64,000 bases of DNA from Micrasema longulum (lineage: Eukaryota > Arthropoda > Insecta > Trichoptera > Brachycentridae): assembly GCA_022494885.1 (NCBI GenBank), contig JAGVSM010004511.1:1-64000 (forward strand), read 5' to 3'. Position 1 is the first letter of the stretch, and each line of letters opens with the position of its first letter. The translations under genes and the position numbers were made by a program. A model generated the notes under the pieces. That model made no database searches and was not told where the DNA came from. It was given only the letters and a program-made list of their open reading frames with translations. Shown piece after piece: positions 49,930 to 59,480 of the stretch.

Positions 49930-50125
49930 ATATTCAAGCACACACGTCTGTGGGTGAGCGGAGTGGGGGTAAAAGAGAATCGCTCGGCTGGTGCGGGCGC
50001 TGGTGCGGGGTGTGGGCGCGGATTGCGGGGTGCAGAGCGCGGAGTAATCTCAGAAACACACCCAAAACTCCCCAAAATTTCGCAGCCCCCATCAAAAAGA
50101 CGCTATAGCTTTGCCCGCGAAACGG
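49930..50125. other. CpG/G-rich island
   Basis: GGTGCGGGCGCTGGTGCGGGG, GGGCGCGGATTGCGGGG and GCAGAGCGCGGAG at 49996-50043. Frames on both strands are low-complexity (Arg/Gly/Ala/Pro) and unconvincing. Confidence 0.3.
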
Positions 50126-50284
50126 ATAACAGAGCCGCACTTGGATTTTTAATCGAATTTTTTATAAGTCAATAATATTTTGATTATGTCTAAAGTTTGT
50201 AGACAAGCCTGGATTTAACTCGCTAGAGATTGATCGAGATTGAAATTTATTGAAAAGGTATTCCTTTTTTGTTTTTTATTTGCG

Positions 50285-50475
50285 AGTTGCATTTTTTTAC
50301 CTTGGTTATAATATGCAAGGTTTGTGTTTCAAAAAGAGGATTTTTTTGCAGTTAAATTAATTAAAATTTTAGCTAAGTTTTTGGGATCAGGAACGATATT
50401 CTAGAGTGGGCCAATCAGGAACTTCTCAGCATTTGCTCATGTGGAGAGGAAACTACTTAAAACTCTTCAGGAAAA
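50285..50475 (+). repeat. Repeat G
   Basis: ACCTTGGTTATAATATGCAAGG, CAAAAAGAGGATTTTTTTGC, GGGCCAATCAGGAACTTC and GCATTTGCTCATGTGGAGAGG. It ends where the LINE-beta tail begins. Confidence 0.55.
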
Positions 50476-50544
50476 GCCGGCCTGTTGACAGTAGTCAACG
50501 GCTTTCCGTTCCACTAGAAAAGTGTTCGGCATTTTGTTCCCTAC

Positions 50545-51440
50545 TTTGGTTTATATTTCATTTCATTTCATTTCATTCATTTCATTTATTTATTCAGATA
50601 TTTAAAACATTACAGAAAAAAGACCCAGTTTATTCTAAATACAATAATAGATCACAAATTACAGTAGAAAGTTATGTTATTAAAATAATATAACAAAATG
50701 TAAAAAGAAAAATTAAAAGTTAGAAAGTGCTTTCCTAAGGGAAGGCCCACTGTCGTGAAATATGTCGACATCCGAGGCGATGCGATTAAGTAGCAAGATT
50801 GCTCCACCAACCGGCATAACCATTGGCAGGTTTGTTCTGCATCGCGGTAGGTAAAACAATCGATGCTGTCTTTGTCGAAGATAGTTATCAGGTACGAACA
50901 GACCTACATCCATCAGAATTTCTGAGTTATGTATGCGACCACCGATCACCTGGAAAAAGTGAACACCCAAATGAACGTCCCTCCTCCTCCATTATGACTA
51001 ATAGCCTAGCATTCCCAGTAAAAAGTCGGTTCGGAAGAGCCAAGGATAATATCAACACTCTTTTAGGTACAGATAGCGCAGAAATTTTTTCTGCACTCTC
51101 TCCACCATCAAAGAGTATCGAGTCTCATGTGGCGACCAAATAATGAAACTAAACTCCAAACGACTTCTTACCAAGGAATTATACAATGTCCTCATAATCT
51201 GAGTGTTTGAAAAGATCTTGGCATTTCTAAGAACAAAACCAAGCATTTTAAGGGAGTCATTACATAGATTAACTATACGAAGATTAAAAGATAACTGAGC
51301 ATCAAACAACACCCCGAGATCTCTGGACGTTGAAGCCCTTTCAAGTCTTACTCCGTCCATGAGATAACGATAGTATATTGTTTTGGATGCTCTTGTGTAT
51401 GCCATTACAAAACATTTGGAAACATTAAAGAATAATTTAT
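50545..51440 (-). pseudogene. LINE-beta copy, thumb and C-terminal region
   Basis: Minus-strand frame one (51405-51052) reads LMDGVRLERASTSRDLGVLF, SLKMLGFVLRNAKIFSN and YNSLVRSRLEFSFIIWSPH then RVQKKFLRYL. Frame two (50970-50713), after a frameshift or deletion, reads VGLFVPDNYLRQRQHRLFYL, TNLPMVMPVGGAILLLNRIA and VDIFHDSGPSLRKAL. The tail has (TTTCA)n at 50555-50585 on the plus strand. It lacks the catalytic part of the reverse transcriptase. Confidence 0.8.
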
Positions 51441-51489
51441 AATTAAAAGAATATTACCAATTGCCTGGACTATATTGACCATGTATGAT

Positions 51490-51990
51490 ACTACCTCTTG
51501 TGTGAGTTCTTTATACCTATCACCGATGGGATGTCGTTTAGATCTATGGAAGGTATTACTGATAAAAGGGTATTCGCAAAGTTTTGCTTATGACCTAATA
51601 AAGCTCAGCCGAAATCAAGTGAGTGTTATCACTAGAGCCCGCCCTGGGCTTTGCAGATTGAACAAACACTTTGCTTAACTAACTTTTCCGAAACTAGATG
51701 TAAGTTTTGCAGTGCAGATGAAGAAACACCTTTACAAATTCTATGCGAATGTGATGCTTTACATCATAAAAGGAGCCCCATCCTCGGGGCACCACTGGTT
51801 AAACCTGAGGATGTTAAAGAGTTTGCCCCTTACCTAATTGCCCGATACTTTACGGATCTGGACTTGGATGGGGAGATTTAGCAAAATGTAAACTCTCGCT
51901 TTCCACACAGTAGCCAGGCTATTTATAGACCTGGGTTTGAAGGGGGACCTGTCACATTAGATCTTTACAGGTTGCAGTGACGTCAGGAGC
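51490..51990 (+). pseudogene. LINE-delta C-terminus with zinc-knuckle-like motif
   Basis: Two frames join near 51655. The first has LSRNQVSVITRARPGLCRLN, the second TNFSETRCKFCSADEETPLQ then ILCECDALHHKRSPILGAPL and KEFAPYLIARYFTDLDLDG to a stop at 51879. C-x2-C..H/Q-x-L-C-E-C is the Cys/His motif that follows RNase H in I/R1/Jockey-type elements. A copy is at 36592-36832. Confidence 0.75.
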
Positions 51991-52074
51991 TTGCAAAGCA
52001 CTGACCCCCAATACTAAGAATTAGAATAACAGAAAGGGAAAAATAATAAGAAGGCAATATGAATATCTAATTGT

Positions 52075-52148
52075 TTTCAGAGCTTATGACTTGTCATTGG
52101 CTGGTTTAAAGAGCCACAGTACACACTGTGTAACGTTTGCCATTCAGC
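52075..52148 (+). mobile_element. MITE-A core fragment
   Basis: AGCTTATGACTTGTCATTGG, CTGGTTTAAAGAGCCAC and ACACTGTGTAACGTTTGCC. Both arms are missing. Confidence 0.65.
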
Positions 52149-52152
52149 AAGT

Positions 52153-52535
52153 TGCGGCCGTGGCTAGTATTGCAGATGCACGGATCAGAGATCCGAGGTT
52201 CAAACCCCACTCTACTCCAACTTGATTCCCATTTTCCGTTGTCATAGAAGTCAGTGAATAATTCACTTATCTTTTCTCTCAGTCAAATGAAGTGCATATT
52301 ATATACTTCTGGCTTCCAGATTACAGAGAGCTCCTTTGGGCAGATTTTTTGTTCGGCAACGAGCAACTTTTTCGTGTATGTGTGCACCGCCAAGGAGACG
52401 TACGTCCTTAGATGCGGTGTGCTGTATGTGATAGACAAGGTGTCAAAGGACGGTTAGTTATTTACAACTTATTAAAAATGGCCTAAAAATCGAATTATTT
52501 TCTAATCATAAAAACATTAATAAATTTTTTTTTAA
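52153..52535 (+). mobile_element. SINE-3 broken by 220 bp of foreign DNA
   Basis: Head and proximal body (52153-52232: GGCCGTGGCTAGTATTGC, GAGGTTCAAACCCCACTC, CAACTTGATTCCCATTTTCC) and distal body (52455-52530: TAGTTATTTACAACTTATT, AAAAATGGCC) are in register with intact copies. The insert has the exon-like segment. Confidence 0.7.
52320..52452 (+). CDS. Candidate isolated exon, function unknown
   Basis: 133 bases open in one frame: ITESSFGQIFCSATSNFF then VYVCTAKETYVLRCGVL and YVIDKVSKDG. Codon third positions are mostly G or C (GAG AGC TCC, GTG TGC ACC GCC AAG GAG ACG), unlike all neighbouring DNA. A pyrimidine-containing TTCTGGCTTCCAG ends at 52319 (acceptor-like) and G|GTTAGT follows at 52453 (donor-like). 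I do not recognise the protein. No partner exon is seen within the window, so it may be a fragment of a gene, a captured exon or a chance frame. Confidence 0.35.
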
Positions 52536-52539
52536 ATAA

Positions 52540-53005
52540 AAAAACTTTCATTATATAGAATTAAAAAACTAACACACAAACTATCGGGAAACAAAATTTC
52601 AGGATTTTGGGTTTAAAAATCAAAAAATAAAAACCAAACTTTAAATTGCATAATAAATTCACTTTTAGATTATTTTGCTCTTCACATAAAATGTCTGCTT
52701 TAAAACAGGTTGTACCTTATTAGGCAGACTACACCTAATCTAGAGAAATGTATTACAAAAAAAGGAGTAGGATAAAGAACTTGTAATGTTTGTTAATAAA
52801 CCTATTCATATATAATGATTATTATTATTGACTGGCGTATATTTATTTTGATTGAATTGATTGTAATAAAGTGTCACACTAAATGTATGTACCTAATCCC
52901 CAAGTAGAAATTTTCTCTATCCTAGTAATATGGTTCAGAATAGCAACCCTGGGAGTATTTTATTAATTTATTTTATAATATAATTATTAATTAATAGTTT
53001 TTTTT
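52540..53005. other. Unassigned AT-rich stretch
   Basis: Nothing recognised before the LINE-alpha copy. Confidence 0.4.
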
Positions 53006-53012
53006 TTCTGTT

Positions 53013-53864
53013 ATAAGTTTAGCTGATGACACCGTTCTATTATTCAAAGATAAGACATGGAAGGAAACATATGAAAAATCTGAACAATATCTGAATATAG
53101 TAAAGGTATGGCTAGATACTAATTACTTAACTCTTAATAAATCTAAAACTAACTTCATTCCATTTCAAATCAGTTCTAGAACCTATTCACAAAATGCTAA
53201 TCTTAACATCAAACTACATAATAATAATTGTCTTCAAAGTGCTCATTGTAATCGCCCAATACTGGATAGGACAGACAATGTCAAATACTTAGGAGTTATT
53301 ATTGATATAAATTTAAAGTGGAAACAGCAGATTTAAAATGCTACTAATAAACTTAAGAAATTAACGTATATTTTCAAAACCATTCGAAATATAATTAATG
53401 TACAGGAACTTTTAAAGATTTATTTTGCATTGTTTCAATCCATTTTGGAGTACGGTATAATCGGTTGGGGTGGTGCGAGTGACACAGTTTTAAATAGTGT
53501 ATTTGTTGCACAAAAATCCATCATTAAAATAATACTCAGAGTCCCGATACAGACATCTACTGAGGAAATATTCCATAAATCACAACTTATGACACCAAAA
53601 CAATTATACGCTAAAACAATACTCACTTATAGATTCAAAAACTACTCTTACTCAAATGAAAGACATAACCCCCACAATACATCACATACGAATAATATAA
53701 TCACTAGATCCTTAACACATAAACAACTTAAACAAATACAAACTAATACCACTTTCGGACAAAGGGATTTTGAGTATTATTCAATTAAAATCTATAACCT
53801 ACTTCCACTATCTATTAAAGCAATTTGTAATGAGAAAATGTTTAAAAAGGCTATAAAAAAATGA
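53013..53864 (+). pseudogene. LINE-alpha reverse transcriptase C-terminal half, one in-frame stop
   Basis: The frame opens in motif V as ISLADDTVLLFKDK (the usual Y before ADD is L), then NYLTLNKSKTNFIPF, VKYLGVIIDINLKWKQQI, a TAA stop at 53334, then KLKKLTYIFKTIRNIIN, LLKIYFALFQSILEYGIIGW and IIKIILRVPIQTSTEEIFH. It ends TFGQRDFEYYSIKIYNLLPL and MFKKAIKK. Only one stop over 284 codons shows recent decay. The motifs are Jockey-group. The endonuclease and fingers are missing. Confidence 0.85.
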
Positions 53865-54039
53865 ATAGTGGAGCTAGGTAGAAGTAAAATGGACTGTCTT
53901 ATTCGCCCATACCAATGCTGAATCAACTGCTCCACAACTGTATACCTTATGTTAGGTTTTTGTTGTTTTCATTGTGTGTTTTGCAATATCAATAATATAT
54001 TTATTGTGTATTCAGATAATTGGTAGAATTCCATATTTA

Positions 54040-54406
54040 ATTTGGTAATGTATCCAAAATAAGACAAGTTTATTGGATTATAATTCTACTTTATTTTTTA
54101 TAAAATATACTATATATATATATATATATATATAAATATATATAACCAAAATATTCCTCTAATATACTCAGTATACCCTAATTGAATTTTAATTACTCTA
54201 CTTATTTTGGCTTGTATAGAAATCCACAAACATAAAATAGCAATTATTTTTAGTATATAAGGAAACTTTGTAAATATTTAAGTTAGTTTGTTTGAAAATG
54301 TCCTAACAAGACGAAACGGGTCACAATAAACCCTTTGTATATTTTATAAAAAATAAAGTAGAATTACAATTCAATAAACTTGTTTTATTTTGGATACATT
54401 ACCAAA
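54040..54406. mobile_element. PLE-4-like unit with inverted tails, nested in LINE-alpha
   Basis: Arms 54040-54112 and about 54335-54406 are near-perfect inverses (ATTTGGTAATGTATCCAAAA, AATTCTACTTTATTTTTTAT). Between them is CCTAACAAGACGAAACGGGTC (54302-54322), a decayed hammerhead-like GACGAAAC block placed just before the right tail, as in other PLE units here. The host words ATATCAATAATATA before and AAATCAATAATATA after suggest a target duplication. Confidence 0.55.
54112..54140. repeat. (TA)n microsatellite
   Basis: Alternating TA inside the PLE-4-like unit. Confidence 0.8.
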
Positions 54407-54607
54407 TCAATAATATAGATGTACATAAATACCTTGTTTTTAAAACTGTCTGAATATTTGTTTTTTAAGTTAGTCTTCTTTGTTTATTCTCAAATGTAAT
54501 TAAAAAAACTAAATTGTTAAGTGTCCTCAGCACGGGAAACCCCAGTGAGGTCACATTATTTCTATTATTAATTATAGTTTGTAAGCGAAAAATATGAATA
54601 AATAAAT

Positions 54608-54731
54608 AAAAGACGAGTGATACTTTAATCCACAAATTCGGAAAATCCAGTGACCGTTTTTATCGCTTTCGCGACATTTTCGAGACTGATGGATTTTCCG
54701 AATTTGTGGATTAAAGTATCACTCGTCTTTT
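54608..54731. repeat. Perfect 42-bp inverted repeat made of PLE-3 tails
   Basis: 54608-54649 and 54690-54731 are exact reverse complements (AAAAGACGAGTGATACTTTA..). The 40-base spacer (GTGACCGTTTTTATCGC, TTTCGCGACATTTTCGAGAC) is the inverted PLE-3 hammerhead region. A single tail is at 11255-11350. Perfect identity of arms implies a recent event. Confidence 0.8.
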
Positions 54732-54734
54732 ATT

Positions 54735-55500
54735 CATACAATAAATTACAATGAGCTTCCATCTAGAGTTTTTACTTACAAACTTAAATGTTTTATATTA
54801 ATTTCAATAAAAAAATACAATACAACCCATTGTTCAGTCTTCAAAACCATCTATTCGATTCAAACTTCCTTTATACTAAGTTCGGTAGATTATCGTATAT
54901 TAGATAAGATGATATTATAAGATAGTGTGTCATGCGGCCCTGTCAAAATGTAAATGAAACAATGGCGCTTAGTTCTAAGTCTATCGTTGAACTAAGAAAT
55001 CTTGGTTTCGACGGGGTTCCTTTGTAAAATCACACCCCCTAGAAACGCGTAACTAATATCATATACGACACATACGTACAAATATGTATTAGGATATATG
55101 AAAGGAAACTTTGAGCATTTTCTAGATCAGAAATTCCCAACAGGCGGCAGGTGCCAAGCCTTTAATAACACTGATCTAGAAAATATAATTTTTTGAATAC
55201 TACAGGAACTAGATTTAGATTAATTTATTTCTGACAAAATATCTACATAGTTTTAACTTTACATATTATATTACATATTTTATTTGTACTAAATATTCCC
55301 AATCAGCAAAAGTGCTGGTATGAAGGAATATAATATATTATGACACAATAGTTTTAATAAAAAATCTATAAAATAACATCACAAATCACTCGTCACGCGG
55401 GCTGTAAGAACTGTTTTAGTAAGGTGTTTTTAAGTACGTATATATTTTGTATATTTTTTGTGTCATAGGGAAATGAATTGAAAGAATTTCACTAAGCATT
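54735..55500. other. Unassigned stretch
   Basis: No supported gene or repeat. Confidence 0.4.
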
Positions 55501-55504
55501 TTTT

Positions 55505-56100
55505 TCGATTATTGCGCGGTATTATTGACAACCCTGAAATTATGCGGATCATTGGCTTTTATGTTCCGAATAATTACCTTAGATAGCGTCAGCATAGACT
55601 GTTTCACATTTCAATACACAAGACCGACCTGCCAATAGTTATGCTTGTTGGAAGGGCTATCTCTTTTTTGAACAATATTACTTTGGACATTGACATTTTT
55701 CACGTCTCTGAGAGAGTTTTACGTTACAAGATTCTCTTACTTTTTTTTCAAATATGTATTTAAAAATACCCATTGAGCGTATATATATGTTTCACATTTC
55801 AATACACAAGACCAACCTGCCAATAGTTATGCTTGTTGGAAGGGCTATCTCTTTTTTGAACAATATTACTTTGGACATTGACATTTTTCACGTCTCTGAG
55901 AGAGTTTTACGTTACAAGATTCTCTTACCTTTTTTTTCAAATATGTATTTAAAAATGCCCATTGAGCGTATATATAATTGAATAAATAAACATATTTTTC
56001 TCTGGATATTATGTATATTTATGTGTTATTTTTATACATACCAATTTAAACTTATTATTTTAATTATTTCTATATGTTTGAATCAAGATATTCCATTTTA
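55505..56100 (+). pseudogene. LINE-beta C-terminus with internal tandem duplication
   Basis: FYVPNNYLR-like coding near 55558-55580 leads to FHISIHKTDLPIVMLVGRAI then NNITLDIDIFHVSERVLRYK. The region 55601-55788 is repeated at 55789-55976, so the C-terminal motif appears twice. The 3' UTR follows (TTTTCTCTGGATATTATGTA, ATTTATGTGTTATTTTTATAC). Confidence 0.75.
55601..55976 (+). repeat. Tandem duplication, period 188 bp, two units
   Basis: Units begin GTTTCACATTTCAATACACA at 55601 and 55789 and end CATTGAGCGTATATATA. Only a few differences are visible (GACCGACC/GACCAACC, AATACC/AATGCC and the T-run length). Confidence 0.85.
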
Positions 56101-56164
56101 CAATGTACATATACGGTCGAACTTGGTTATTACGAGGAAGATGGGACCGATTGAATTTGCTCGT

Positions 56165-56500
56165 TATAAACGTTACAGGTTATACCAGAGAAATGTTTTT
56201 TTAATACAATCTTTTTTGCACATTGTCACTTAGTAAACAAGTAAATATGATCCATTGATGGAAATTCCCGCGTTTCTTCAAACCATTAGAGCAATGCGTC
56301 ATCGACATTAGTACGATCGCATTTTCTAAATTTGTTTGCGTTCGTGATATTCTTTTCAAATGCAGACAAATAAATATCCTTATTTTTCCACAATATTGAC
56401 ACTGTGGATGAATATAGAAAAAACTTTGTATAAAATTCCACATGTTTCGCACCACGTTCGATTTCACGAATAATTGCAACTTTTTCACGAATTAATAGAC
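56165..56500 (-). pseudogene. Tigger/CENP-B-type transposase N-terminal fragment
   Basis: On the minus strand one frame reads REKVAIIREIERGAKHVEFY, STVSILWKNKDIYLSAFEKN, NKFRKCDRTNVDDALL, a stop, then WFEETREFPSMDHIYLF and a second stop. This is the psq/CENP-B helix-turn-helix region (K-V-x-I-I..E-x-G..V-A/E..F-x-x-x-x-S-T-V-S-x-I-x-K-N-K-x-x-I) which binds the transposon ends. The DDE catalytic part is absent, so it cannot transpose. Confidence 0.8.
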
Positions 56501-56905
56501 ACTTCCTTAGTAGTAGTCAGTAGACATGTTTATAATTCAGGGGTTAAGTTTCAACTAATATGGTATAGAAATCATTTGACATCACCCACTAGTAATGTTT
56601 ATTGTGTATTGAAATAAGCTAAGAACATTAAAAAATATTAAAAAACCCTTTAAAAACCCCTAAAATAAGTATGTCATTCATAAACTACAAAAGCAGCTGT
56701 AAATTGTAGCAATGTGCGTAACCAGTACCTACTAAGTTCACAAAGCTTGCATTTTTTAAAAACATGTGTGTTCATTTTTAAATATTGTCGGCAAAAATTC
56801 AATTAGGTACCTAGACACATACATAGCTATCATAAACATAATCCGATTCCAACGCCCGGTGGTATTTATCCTTTACGTAAGCCGACCGTTTGGATTTTAA
56901 CCGGC

Positions 56906-57085
56906 GGCCTCCGTGGTATAGTGGTCAAGACGCTTGACTCACGCACAGAAGGTTCCGGGTTCGATTCCCGATGAGAACACAAAAATTAAAATGTGATTTT
57001 TCTCAAGCCTGGTTGTTCTGTAATGTAATGTTTCACCACTGTAATTGGGCCTCCTGGCCTGTTGTGGTGCCAAAAAAAAAAAAAA
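56906..57085 (+). mobile_element. SINE-1 inserted in the Tigger element
   Basis: GGCCTCCGTGGTATAGTGG, CGCTTGACTCACGCACAGAAGG, box B GGGTTCGATTCCCG, then CTCCTGGCCTGTTGTGGTGCC and an A-run at 57071. Box A and B are both intact. Confidence 0.9.
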
Positions 57086-57329
57086 TTAAATGAAAAAAAT
57101 TAAATGAAAAATCACTTAGGTTTTTATTTCGAAAATGATGTTTTTAACAATTAAAGATTTTTGTGTGATTTTTTACAATATTTTGGTTCGGTATGTCCGA
57201 GAAGTAGCTCATTATAACAGTGAATAATTGAATGGAGAAAACCATAAACTAAATGTCAGCAAATGTTTCCTCGTTACATCCGAGATCTCGCTATTTCCGT
57301 GATCGTTATAACCGAGTTCGACTGTATGT

Positions 57330-57700
57330 GAATAAATAAAATTGACTATTTATATTGAAAATTGAAAAAAAAATCACGCATTGAGAAACACTGAGATAAC
57401 ATATACTGATGTACAAATAGAAACTTCGCGAACATTCTAGATAAGAGATTTCTCAACAAAGATGGCTGCTACATGGTTAGAAATCTGAATTTGACGTCAC
57501 CTAATTAGGTCTCGTGTTTTATTAGCTATTTGGTGGTTGCTCCCTTTGTCTATGAGTATAGCGCGATTGGAGTGTGTATTTGGTATTTACACAATGAGAA
57601 ACTAACGTTGCTAGGAAGATCAAAAACGATTAAATCTTAACAAATAGGACTTTGGACAAGTCGCACGACGAAAAATTGAGGTTAAACTTTTTTTATTAAA
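57330..57700. other. Unassigned stretch
   Basis: CAAAGATGGCTGCTACATGG near 57459 carries the AAGATGGC word. Nothing else recognised. Confidence 0.4.
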
Positions 57701-57705
57701 AAAAA

Positions 57706-57963
57706 TCATTATCATTCCCTTTCCGCACCTAATGAAGCATGGGGCACTGCGTTTGTACACCAATCGCAGCGTATCTTGATCATTTTTGTTACATGAAGGT
57801 AAAATGATCGGTTTTACGCTTCAGGTACCAGTCCAGGGACTATGAAATATTCTGGTTTGAAAATACACTTTTAAATAAATATTTCATATCAACGATGTCA
57901 GGAATCGAACCCGAGACCCCTCGCATGGAAGGCAAACGCGCCCACCATTACACCATGAGGCCG
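57706..57963 (-). mobile_element. SINE-2, full length
   Basis: On the minus strand: head GGCCTCATGGTGTAATGGTGG, GCCTTCCATGCGAGG, box B GGGTTCGATTCCTGAC; body GTCCCTGGACTGGTACCTG, AAGCGTAAAACCGATCATT, CAAGATACGCTGCGATTGG; end GCACCTAATG inverted near 57726. It is a good reference copy. Confidence 0.9.
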
Positions 57964-58284
57964 ACAAAAAAATATACAACAACTTTATTTTCAAAAACTT
58001 TTTTTTTCTACCCACCGGTTTAAAAGCTACACAAGCTTCTTTATCAAGGTATAATTCACTTTTGAATTTTATAATACGTTTATCTTTACAATAACTACAC
58101 GACAAAAAGACCCAAATCAACTGCCGTGTATTCTCATTTATTATATAAACGCCCTAAGCCAATTACAACTGTTACATGAAGAAACATTTATACAAGAAAC
58201 TAAATAAAATAACATAAAACTATGTAGCAAAAACAAACAAGGACAAAACAATAATGGTTAACAAAATATTCATTAAAACAAAAG

Positions 58285-58510
58285 ACATAAGACTTCGAGT
58301 AAACCATGCCAATCCAAATTCATCCTACACTGTTAAGTTGCGAAGAGATTTACAAAAAACTGGAAGATCTATCCAAAAAAATCCAAGTCGTGTGATGAAT
58401 CGACTAATCTATACATTTTGGACATTGGGGCATAAAAACAAAAGTTGCTCTTACAATATTTAATAAATAGCAGATTTTGACTTCTGGTGACTTGGTTGGG
58501 AACATGAAAA
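58285..58510 (+). repeat. Repeat J, copy 2
   Basis: See 13940-14200. A 69-codon frame crosses it but is not conserved as a frame in the other copy. Confidence 0.5.
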
Positions 58511-58564
58511 AAAATCGAAAAACAGAGATGAGACATCACTTATAGCATTGCGTATTTTGAATAT

Positions 58565-58755
58565 GCATATAAGGTCCATCTCAGTTCTACGTCTCTCTCA
58601 TGAAGACAGATTAAAAAATTGCTCTATTTCAAAATAGGAAAAATTACCCCTTTGTAATCCAAGCCACCATGCCACTTTTCTTAGAAAACGGCGTTGGACA
58701 GACTCGATATGGTCTATATGAGTCCTGTACAACGGAGTTATCACTGCTAAAATAA
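58565..58755 (-). pseudogene. LINE thumb-region fragment
   Basis: The minus strand reads ITPLYRTHIDHIESVQRRFL then RKVAWWLGLQRGNFSYF and NLSS. The H-I-x-x-I-E-x-V-Q-R-R-F-L-R motif is shared by the CR1/Jockey-group LINEs in the window. Confidence 0.65.
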
Positions 58756-59009
58756 AACCAGATTAATGCGTTGGTTGATTATGCCTTTTAACAATAACTT
58801 TTGAAACTTTGAAACCGGTCGGTAGAAAAAAAAAGTTGGTAAAGACAAAGTAGTTTTACATTTAGTTTAATATTAGGAATTACCACAATGTAAGGGCTCA
58901 AAATATTAATTTCATTTCATTTAAAACTTTTGTTTTTTTTTTGTTAATTTAGGAAAACAGCACCTTTTTTACGCAAAATGCACACAAAGAATAAAAACTG
59001 TTTTCATTT

Positions 59010-59278
59010 TCATCATCATCATTTCCTTTCCGCACCTAATGGTGCATAGGGTACTGCATTGATACTACTCCAATCGCAGTGTATCTTGATAATTTTTATT
59101 ACATTAAAGTAAGATGATCAGTCTTACGCTTCAGGTACCAGTCCAGGGACTATGAAATATAAATATAAGGACTATGAAACATCTTTTCAAAACAATTTTT
59201 CATGTCAACTATGTCGGGAATCGAACCCGAGACCTCTGCACGGTAGCCAAACGCGCTGACCACTACACTACGAGGCTA
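59010..59278 (-). mobile_element. SINE-2, full length
   Basis: Head CCTCGTAGTGTAGTGGTCAGC, GGCTACCGTGCAGAGG, box B GGGTTCGATTCCCGAC on the minus strand. The body repeats a TAAGGACTATGAAA segment (59150-59180). End CATCATCATCATTTCC. Confidence 0.9.
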
Positions 59279-59284
59279 TAACTG

Positions 59285-59480
59285 GCCTAAATTATTTTTA
59301 TTTTTATTTGTTTATTTAATTTTACAATACGCCCAAGGGGCATTTACAAAAAATATACAGGTAAGTACAAAACATAGTATGTAATATTTTACAAAATAAA
59401 CAACGCTTTTTTTATGCGTGTAGAAACAAAAAAAGCATACTTCTATGCAAAATAAAAAGTAAAACTTTACATCGTAAAAA
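59285..59480 (-). mobile_element. LINE 3' UTR fragment
   Basis: ATTTGTTTATTTAATTTTAC then ACGCCCAAGGGGCATTTAC matches other inverted LINE 3' ends. Confidence 0.5.

Larger units (their letters stand above)
53010..54606 (+). mobile_element. LINE-alpha, longest copy, with nested PLE-4
   Basis: It starts inside the reverse transcriptase and runs through the stop at 53864 and the 3' UTR to GTGTCCTCAGCACGGGAAACC, CAGTGAGGTCACATTATTT and an AATAAATAAATAAAA end. The 3' UTR is interrupted at 54040-54406. A perfect PLE-3 hairpin abuts its tail at 54608. Confidence 0.9.
56114..57324 (-). mobile_element. Tigger/pogo-like DNA transposon remnant with nested SINE-1
   Basis: Termini are TA|CGGTCGAACTTGGTTATTACG at 56112 on the left and the inverse of TA|CAGTCGAACTCGGTTATAACG ending at 57324 on the right. 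Ends CAGTCGAAC and TA flanks are those of pogo/Tigger elements. Further GTTATAACG-type words repeat inside the right end (57212, 57270). The transposase fossil is at 56165-56500. A SINE-1 has inserted at 56906. Confidence 0.8.
57967..58866. mobile_element. PLE-1 tails bracketing 0.8 kb of other repeats
   Basis: The left tail is inverted (CAACTTTATTTTCAAAAAC, ACCCACCGGTTTAAAAGC, ACAAGCTTCTTTATCAAGG; 57978-58050). The right tail is direct (TTTGAAACCGGTCGGTAG, AAGTTGGTAAAGACAAAGTAG; 58808-58858). In between lie repeat J and a LINE fragment. Confidence 0.6.

Noticed and set aside
49863..50175. Frames rich in Gly, Ala, Pro
   Set aside because: Same composition effect in a G-rich island.
52254..52457. 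67-codon frame as a whole gene
   Set aside because: Only 52320-52452 has coding-like composition; the start is intron-like and AT-rich, so the annotation is limited to that segment.
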